DNA of 64,000 nt. It comes from an uncultured Sphingomonadaceae bacterium (GTDB taxonomy: Bacteria; Pseudomonadota; Alphaproteobacteria; Sphingomonadales; Sphingomonadaceae). Below, one piece after another: positions 58,916 to 64,000 of this stretch. Location: assembly GCA_947499975.1 (NCBI GenBank), contig CANMQE010000001.1:992001-1056000 (forward strand). Reading direction: 5' to 3'. Within the stretch, counting starts at the first letter, position 1, and each line of letters starts with the position of its first letter. The translations under genes were made by a program, and so were the position numbers. A model generated the notes under the pieces. That model did not search any database and was not told the DNA's origin. It worked only from the letters and a program-made list of their open reading frames with translations.

Positions 58916-60973
58916 ATGAGCGCCGAAACGCACCCCTTTTTCGATATGCACACGCACGGCTTCGTGCGCGTTGCCACCAGCACACCCAAGGTTCGCACAG
59001 CCGATGTCGCCTACAATGCAGAGGCGATTATCGAGCAGGCAAAGATGGCCGACGAGCAGGATGTCGACCTGCTGCTGTATCCCGAAATGTGCCTGTCCTC
59101 CTACGCGCAGGACGATCTGCACATTCAGGCCGCCATGCTGGACAGTGTCGAACGTCACATCGAAATCATCCGCGAGGCGAGCGAAGGCATCACCCCGGTG
59201 CTGGTGATCGGCGCACCGCTGCGGCGTGGCGGACGGATCTACAATTGCGCCGTGGTTATCGCTCATGGCGAAATCCTGGGCGCGGTGCCCAAGAGCTATC
59301 TGCCCAATTACCGGGAATTCTACGAAAAACGCTGGTTCGCGCGGGGCAACAACTGCCGTGACCTCTGGATCCCGGTGAACGGCGCGGAAATCCCCTTTGG
59401 CGTGGACCTGATCTTTGCCGCGCACGATCTGCCCGGCTTCACCTTCGGCATCGAGATCTGCGAGGATTTCTGGAGCCCCGTTCAGCCCGGCACCATGGCC
59501 GCGCTGGCAGGCGCCACGATCCTGCTGAACCTTTCGGCCAGCAACATCACCATCGGCAAGTCCGACGAGCGCCACCTGCTTTCCCGCGCCAGTTCCAGCC
59601 GGTCTGTCTGCGCCTACGCCTATTCCGCCAGCGGATTTGGTGAGAGCACCACCGATCTTGCCTGGGATGGCCAGGGCATGATCTATGAACTGGGTGACCT
59701 GATGGTGGAGAGCGTGCGTTTCGACCTCGAGCCTGAACTGTGCGTCACCGATATCGACACGCGCCGCATCCTCAACGAACGCATGCGCATGGGCACGTTC
59801 AACGATGCGGCGGAGGATGCCGGCAGGCCCGAAGACACCTACCGCGCCATCGGTTTCGAACATGGCTGGACCCCGGCCGACATCGGCCTGCGGCGGGCGA
59901 TCCGCCGGTTTCCCTTCGTGCCCAACCGTCAGGACATGCTGGATCAGGACGCTTACGAAGCGTTCAACATCCAGGTGGATGCACTGATGCGGCGGATGAC
60001 GGCTACGAAGCCGGAGAGCCTGATCATCGGCATTTCAGGCGGTCTCGATTCCACCCACGCGCTGATCGTGGCAGCCAAGGCGTGCGACACGCTGGGCCTG
60101 CCCCGCTCCACCATACGTGCCTATACGATGCCCGGTTTCGCCACCTCAGACGAAACCAAGTCCAACGCCTGGAAGCTGATGGAAGCATTCGGCACCACGG
60201 CGGAAGAAATCGATATCAAGCCGGCCGCACGGCAGATGCTGTCCGACATGGGGCACCCTTTTTCCGATGGCGAACCGCATTACGATGTGACGTTCGAGAA
60301 CGTGCAGGCAGGCCTTCGGACCGATTACCTTTTCCGCCTGGCGGGCCATCACAAGGGCTTCGTGATCGGCACGGGCGACCTTTCCGAACTGGCACTTGGC
60401 TGGTGCACCTATGGCGTGGGCGACCAGATGAGCCATTACGCGGTAAATGCGGGCGTCCCCAAGACGCTGATCCAGTACCTGATCCGCTGGGCAGAGCGGA
60501 CGAACCAGTTCGATGCGTCATGCGACGAAGTGCTGGAGGCGGTGCTCGATACCGAGATCAGCCCGGAACTGGTGCCCGCGGATTCCACCGGCGAAATCCA
60601 GAGCACGCAGAGCATCATCGGCCCCTACGAACTGAACGATTTCTTCCTTCATCACATCGCGCGCTATGGCCAGTCACCCAGCCACGTGGCGTTCCTGTGC
60701 TGGCACGCATGGCGCGATATCGATACCGGGCCCTGGCCCTACGCCTTCCCGCAGGAACTGAAGAACGCCTACGACTTGCCAGCCATCCGGCACTGGCTGG
60801 AGAATTTCGTCAAGCGCTTCTTTCAGTTCAGCCAGTTCAAGCGTAGCGCGCTGCCCAATGGGCCCAAGGTCAGCTCCGGCGGGGCGCTTTCTCCGCGTGG
60901 AGACTGGCGCGCACCCAGCGATGCCGTGGCCGACCTGTGGTTGGCGGACCTGCGCGACAACCTGCCGGACTGA
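58916..60973 (+). CDS. nadE: Glutamine-dependent NAD+ synthetase
   Basis: 685 aa. N-terminal nitrilase-type glutaminase (Glu57 in LYPEMCLSSY, Lys126 in AVPKSYLPNYREFYE, Cys182 in FGIEICEDFWSP), then a synthetase domain with the PP-loop SGGLDST (374-380) and the ATP-binding HHKGFVIGTGDLSELALGWCTY region. It converts nicotinate adenine dinucleotide to NAD+ using glutamine-derived ammonia. The long single-chain form is the usual one in this group. TATGGC ends seven bases before the ATG, which hints at a leaderless transcript. Confidence 0.95.
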   Translation: MSAETHPFFDMHTHGFVRVATSTPKVRTADVAYNAEAIIEQAKMADEQDVDLLLYPEMCLSSYAQDDLHIQAAMLDSVERHIEIIREASEGITPVLVIGAPLRRGGRIYNCAVVIAHGEILGAVPKSYLPNYREFYEKRWFARGNNCRDLWIPVNGAEIPFGVDLIFAAHDLPGFTFGIEICEDFWSPVQPGTMAALAGATILLNLSASNITIGKSDERHLLSRASSSRSVCAYAYSASGFGESTTDLAWDGQGMIYELGDLMVESVRFDLEPELCVTDIDTRRILNERMRMGTFNDAAEDAGRPEDTYRAIGFEHGWTPADIGLRRAIRRFPFVPNRQDMLDQDAYEAFNIQVDALMRRMTATKPESLIIGISGGLDSTHALIVAAKACDTLGLPRSTIRAYTMPGFATSDETKSNAWKLMEAFGTTAEEIDIKPAARQMLSDMGHPFSDGEPHYDVTFENVQAGLRTDYLFRLAGHHKGFVIGTGDLSELALGWCTYGVGDQMSHYAVNAGVPKTLIQYLIRWAERTNQFDASCDEVLEAVLDTEISPELVPADSTGEIQSTQSIIGPYELNDFFLHHIARYGQSPSHVAFLCWHAWRDIDTGPWPYAFPQELKNAYDLPAIRHWLENFVKRFFQFSQFKRSALPNGPKVSSGGALSPRGDWRAPSDAVADLWLADLRDNLPD

Positions 60974-61004
60974 GCGTTTTCACCCCCGGTGCTCGCCTCC
61001 GCGC

Positions 61005-62249
61005 CTATTCGCCGGGGGTCAGGCGCAATACTGCGCCATCGGCAAGGTCCGTCAGCAGGTAGATGCTGCCATCGGGGGCCTGCTGCACATCGCGCCAGCG
61101 CTGTCCCAGATCGTCAAGCAGGTGTTCCGGTTCTCCGATCGGTGAGCCGGTATCGTCGGTATCGTAGCGCAGCACGCCCTGCGTGAAACTGCCCAGCATC
61201 ATGTCACCCTGCCAATCCGCCAGCAGATCGCCGGTGTAGAACATCAAATTGCCGGGATTGAAGCTGGGCGGGCCGAAAACCAGAACGGGATCGATCATGC
61301 CCTCCGCATCGCGCAGGAACTGTGCCTGCTGACCGTTGTAATGCATCCCCTGCGTTACGGGCAGCCAGCCGTAATTTCCGCCGCGCAGGATGCGATTGAC
61401 CTCATCGCCGCCGCGCGGGCCGAATTCGCTTTCCCAGATCTCGCCTGTCGCCATGTTGTAGGCGAGGCCGAGCGGATTGCGGTGGCCGGTGGACCAGACC
61501 AGCGGCTCGTGCCCTTCCATGCCGACCCACGGATTGCCCGGCGGCACACCGCCTTCATCCGTCATGCGGAAGATCTTGCCGTAATGGCTGGCGGGATCCT
61601 GCACCTGCTCCCCCCAGTTGCGATCGCCGCTGGAGACGAACAGGTAGCCATCGGGATCGAACAGCAGGCGCCCGCCGTAGGAGCCAAAGGCCGGACCTTG
61701 TCCGCAGCATCTTTCCGGCAATGGCATTTCGCCATACCATGCGTCGGCCACGAAGATGTCTTCCACCCCACTCAAACGATCGGCACCTGCATCCCAGCGG
61801 CCGCGCATTACCGCCAGCGTCGAGAGCTGGGGATTGTCCTGATCAAGCTTGGAATAGGCCATGTAGACCAGCCGGTTGGTGGCGAAATCGGGATGCAGGG
61901 CGATGCCTTTCAGGCCCGCGATGCCAAGGGCGTAGATATCGTCCGGCAACCCGCCGATGGGCTGCGGATCCAGCGTGCCGTCGGCTGCGATATGCCGCAG
62001 CCTGCCAACGCGTTCCGTCACCAGCATTCCGCCTTCGGGCAGAAAGGCAATGCCCCATGGGCGTTCCAGTTCGGCGATCTTTTCAAGGTGGATGGGACCG
62101 TGCTCGGTATGGAAATCCCAAGGCCCTGCGCCTAGCTCCGCACCGCCGAACATCGGCCGTTCGGGCGGCGGTTCGTCCTGCGCGTGCACGGCACCCGATG
62201 CCAGGCACAGCGCGGCAATTGCTCCTGTCAGGACCAAGCGCAATTCCAT
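61005..62249 (-). CDS. PQQ-dependent sugar dehydrogenase family protein
   Basis: 414 aa. Signal peptide (LVLTGAIAALCLASGAVHAQ), then a six-bladed beta-propeller of the glucose/sorbosone dehydrogenase family: LERPWGIAFLPEGGMLVTER, GLKGIALHPDFATNR, STGHRNPLGLAYNMATGEIWESEFGPRGGDEVNRI and GNYGWLPVTQG, with His and Arg residues typical of the PQQ/Ca2+ site. It should oxidise aldose sugars in the periplasm. A Cys-Cys pair (PERCCGQGP) is present. It converges with nadE (31 bases). Confidence 0.9.
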   Translation of the reverse strand: MELRLVLTGAIAALCLASGAVHAQDEPPPERPMFGGAELGAGPWDFHTEHGPIHLEKIAELERPWGIAFLPEGGMLVTERVGRLRHIAADGTLDPQPIGGLPDDIYALGIAGLKGIALHPDFATNRLVYMAYSKLDQDNPQLSTLAVMRGRWDAGADRLSGVEDIFVADAWYGEMPLPERCCGQGPAFGSYGGRLLFDPDGYLFVSSGDRNWGEQVQDPASHYGKIFRMTDEGGVPPGNPWVGMEGHEPLVWSTGHRNPLGLAYNMATGEIWESEFGPRGGDEVNRILRGGNYGWLPVTQGMHYNGQQAQFLRDAEGMIDPVLVFGPPSFNPGNLMFYTGDLLADWQGDMMLGSFTQGVLRYDTDDTGSPIGEPEHLLDDLGQRWRDVQQAPDGSIYLLTDLADGAVLRLTPGE

Positions 62250-62348
62250 GATATTCTCCCTGTCCCAAATGTCCGGTTGTGTCCCCGGCCCCCGTCACTA
62301 TCCTATAGATATGCGAGCTTCATCTACCTTGACTTTGTCCATTTTTGA

Positions 62349-63107
62349 ATGATGCGCAAGTCTGTCCTTGTAACCGGTGGCGCAAAACGCGTGGGCGCTG
62401 CGATCTGCCGCCGCTTCGCCGATGCCGGCTGGCACGTGGTCATTCACTGCAACAACTCTGCCGAAGAAGCGAACGAACTGGCCGGCGAACTGCCCAGTGC
62501 CGAGGTGGTGCAGTGCGATCTTGTCGATCTGGACGCAGCAATGGCGATGGTGCGCAAACTGGCGGAAAAGCTGGAGGACTGGCGCTGCCTGATCAACTCC
62601 GCCTCCATTTTCGAGCCTGACGAGGTGACCGATCTCGATGTCGAGACGAACCGCCGCGCGATGCGCGTAAACGCCGTGGCGCCCGCGCTGCTGGCGCAGC
62701 ATTACCTCGCCAATGCAAGAACCTCTGCCGGGCGCCGCGTGGTACAGGTGACGGACCAGAAACTTGCCAATCTCAACCCCGATTTCTTCAGCTACACGAT
62801 GAGCAAGTCCGCCGCGGACATCGCCGCGCAAATGCTCTCGATGGTTTATGACCGGCAGGACCGTGTCTACACGCTGGCTCCCGGCGCGATCCTTCCCAGC
62901 CACGATCAAAGCAGCGCCGAGGCAGAGCGTTCGCACCGGCTGAATCTGCTGGCACGCCACACCCAGGCCAGCGAAGTGGCCGACGCCGCCCTTTTCCTGG
63001 CAGAGGGGCCGCTGGCCAGCGGACAGGCATTATATGTGGATTCAGGCCAGCATCTCCTGTCGCAGCCCCGCGATGTGATCTATCTGGCGCGTGAGGGAGA
63101 AGATTGA
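62349..63107 (+). CDS. SDR family oxidoreductase, pteridine-reductase-like
   Basis: 252 aa. NADP-binding motif VLVTGGAKRVGAAICRRFAD, where TGGAKRVG matches the TGxxxRxG motif of pteridine reductase PTR1 and FolM-type SDRs (the usual SDR motif is TGxxxGxG). The catalytic Tyr-x3-Lys is YTMSK, preceded by VVQVTDQK. NSASIFEPDEV is the NNAG-like site. In this group such enzymes can reduce dihydromonapterin or dihydrofolate; substrate is not proven. Its TGA overlaps the ATG of the cytochrome gene by one base (ATG at 63107). Confidence 0.86.
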   Translation: MMRKSVLVTGGAKRVGAAICRRFADAGWHVVIHCNNSAEEANELAGELPSAEVVQCDLVDLDAAMAMVRKLAEKLEDWRCLINSASIFEPDEVTDLDVETNRRAMRVNAVAPALLAQHYLANARTSAGRRVVQVTDQKLANLNPDFFSYTMSKSAADIAAQMLSMVYDRQDRVYTLAPGAILPSHDQSSAEAERSHRLNLLARHTQASEVADAALFLAEGPLASGQALYVDSGQHLLSQPRDVIYLAREGED

Positions 63108-63781
63108 TGGCGAAACCGAAGAAGCGACATGCTCTCTCCACCCGCCTGTGGCACTGGACCAATGCTCTCGCCCTGATCCTGCTTTTCATGAGCGGGCTGA
63201 ACATTTCCAACGCCCATCGCCGCCTGTATTGGGGGGATGACGGGTTCCTGCCGGAACAGGCCTGGCTGGAAGTGCCCCGCTTCCCCGGATGGGCAACGAT
63301 CCCCGATTACTACAGCCTCGCCACCGCCCGTGACTGGCACGTTATCTTGAGCCTGGTGCTGGGCTTTTCGCTGCTGGCGTTCATGCTCTTCGCTTTGTTC
63401 AACGGACATCTGAAGCGCGATATCTGGCTGCGCGCGCGCGAATGGAAACCACGCAATATCGGGAAGGACATTCGCGAACACCTGCGCCTGAATTTCGATC
63501 ACGGCGAGGGCAAGTACAACATCCTCCAGAAGATCGCCTATGCAGGCGTGATCTTCGTGCTGATCCCGTTGATGATCTTCACCGGCATGGTGATGAGCCC
63601 CGGCATGGAAGCCGCCTGGCCGTGGATGACGGAATTCTTCGGCGGCCGCCAGAGCGCGCGCTCCATCCACTTTATCGCGGCATGGAGCCTGTTCGCATTC
63701 TTCGTGGTGCATATGCTGCTGGTTGTCGCCGCCGGGCCGATCCACCAGTTGCGCGACATGATTACGGGGGGGAAAGAATGA
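63107..63781 (+). CDS. Cytochrome b/b6 domain membrane protein (b561 type)
   Basis: 224 aa with four membrane helices: TRLWHWTNALALILLFMSGL (His ligand), DWHVILSLVLGFSLLAFMLF (His), KIAYAGVIFVLIPLMIFTGMV and HFIAAWSLFAFFVVHMLLVV (two His), the pattern of b-type heme membrane subunits of molybdoenzymes. It overlaps the SDR stop by one base and the molybdopterin gene by four (ATGATG). It probably passes electrons between the quinone pool and the next protein. Confidence 0.85.
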   Translation: MAKPKKRHALSTRLWHWTNALALILLFMSGLNISNAHRRLYWGDDGFLPEQAWLEVPRFPGWATIPDYYSLATARDWHVILSLVLGFSLLAFMLFALFNGHLKRDIWLRAREWKPRNIGKDIREHLRLNFDHGEGKYNILQKIAYAGVIFVLIPLMIFTGMVMSPGMEAAWPWMTEFFGGRQSARSIHFIAAWSLFAFFVVHMLLVVAAGPIHQLRDMITGGKE

Positions 63782-64000
63782 TGCAGCGTCGCAATTTCCT
63801 CGTCGCGGCAGGTGCCGCATTCCTTGCCGGGTGCAACGAGATCGGCAAGTCGGAATGGTTCGGCAAGGTCGTGGAAGGTGCGGAAGGCTGGCATCGCGGC
63901 CTGCACCGCGCGCTTGGCGGGGGCCGCATCACGATGGCGCCGGAATATACCCGCGCCGATCTCTCGCCCTACTTTCGCGGAAACGGCAGCCTGACGGTGG
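63778..64000 (+). CDS. Molybdopterin-dependent oxidoreductase (3' truncated by window)
   Basis: First 74 codons from ATG 63778 (MMQRRNFLVAAGAAFLAGC). The N-terminus has a twin-arginine-like start and a LAGC lipobox-like Cys. The mature N-terminus (EWFGKVVEGAEGWHRGLHRAL, RADLSPYFRGNG) resembles sulfite-oxidase-family molybdopterin proteins found beside cytochrome b561 genes in sphingomonads. The molybdopterin domain itself lies beyond the window, so the call rests on this N-terminus and on the overlap with the cytochrome gene. Confidence 0.7.
   Translation, partial: MMQRRNFLVAAGAAFLAGCNEIGKSEWFGKVVEGAEGWHRGLHRALGGGRITMAPEYTRADLSPYFRGNGSLTV

Noticed and set aside
1..64000. CRISPR arrays, insertion sequences, prophage genes, replication origin
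   Set aside because: No regularly spaced repeats, transposase or integrase genes, phage structural genes or dnaA-box cluster were seen on reading the window.

Overview
The window is a chromosomal stretch of a GC-rich alphaproteobacterium, most likely Sphingomonadales and probably Erythrobacteraceae (inference). The evidence is direct: genes for CpdR and CckA of the CtrA phosphorelay, alphaproteobacterial-type LexA boxes (GTTC-N7-GTTC), a SapC-family protein, an animal/alphaproteobacterial-type NADP isocitrate dehydrogenase, and secreted proteins of sphingomonad style. Coding density is high on both strands. I see no insertion sequences, integrases, prophage genes or CRISPR arrays. About 57 protein genes (two cut by the window edges), one tRNA and one candidate small RNA can be supported.

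Layout. 0-9.4 kb: end of rsmD, a repeat-containing secreted protein, an SOS-controlled uvrD, a Crp/Fnr regulator, an RhlE-like helicase, a FAD-linked 2-hydroxyacid oxidase and a SapC protein. 9.4-11.3 kb: a candidate C-rich sRNA, N-formylglutamate amidohydrolase, cpdR and tRNA-Val(GAC). 11.3-22.7 kb: a lipid region. fadD and a MerR regulator read leftward; thiolase, a 3-hydroxyacyl-CoA dehydrogenase/enoyl-CoA hydratase fusion, acyl-CoA dehydrogenase and a nitronate-monooxygenase-like enzyme read rightward into a type III polyketide synthase, a methyltransferase and a flavoprotein. A perfect TGACGTATACGTCA palindrome lies between the two arms. 22.7-25.6 kb: icd and a GNAT/nitrilase fusion. 25.7-29.4 kb: a copper island (copA-copB divergent from csoR and a DUF305 protein, with a CsoR-type operator between). 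29.5-36.7 kb: PutP, a Kef-type antiporter, a 55-aa protein, alaS and a methyltransferase.

36.9-44.5 kb: recA behind its own LexA box, two tandem DUF4139 secreted proteins, cckA and a DUF2062 protein. 44.5-50.2 kb: smpB, dapA coupled to a metallopeptidase-like lipoprotein, a lytic transglycosylase and a TSUP permease. 50.3-55.2 kb: greB, an ECF-type sigma factor overlapping a four-helix membrane protein, a flotillin/YqiJ pair and a small secreted protein. 55.2-64 kb: an outer-membrane beta-barrel protein, rlmN with a coupled methyltransferase, a glycine-zipper protein, nadE, a PQQ-type sugar dehydrogenase, and an SDR / cytochrome b / molybdopterin-oxidoreductase operon that runs off the right edge.

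The strongest candidates for something little described are the type III PKS-methyltransferase-flavoprotein cassette placed at the end of a beta-oxidation operon, which suggests phenolic lipid or alkylquinone synthesis from acyl-CoA; the CCUCCUCCC-containing sRNA candidate at about 9.52-9.62 kb; the DUF4139 protein carrying a polyproline tract followed by a TonB-box-like motif; and the LexA box laid over an apparently leaderless uvrD promoter. No function was tested here; all assignments rest on reading motifs and gene context.
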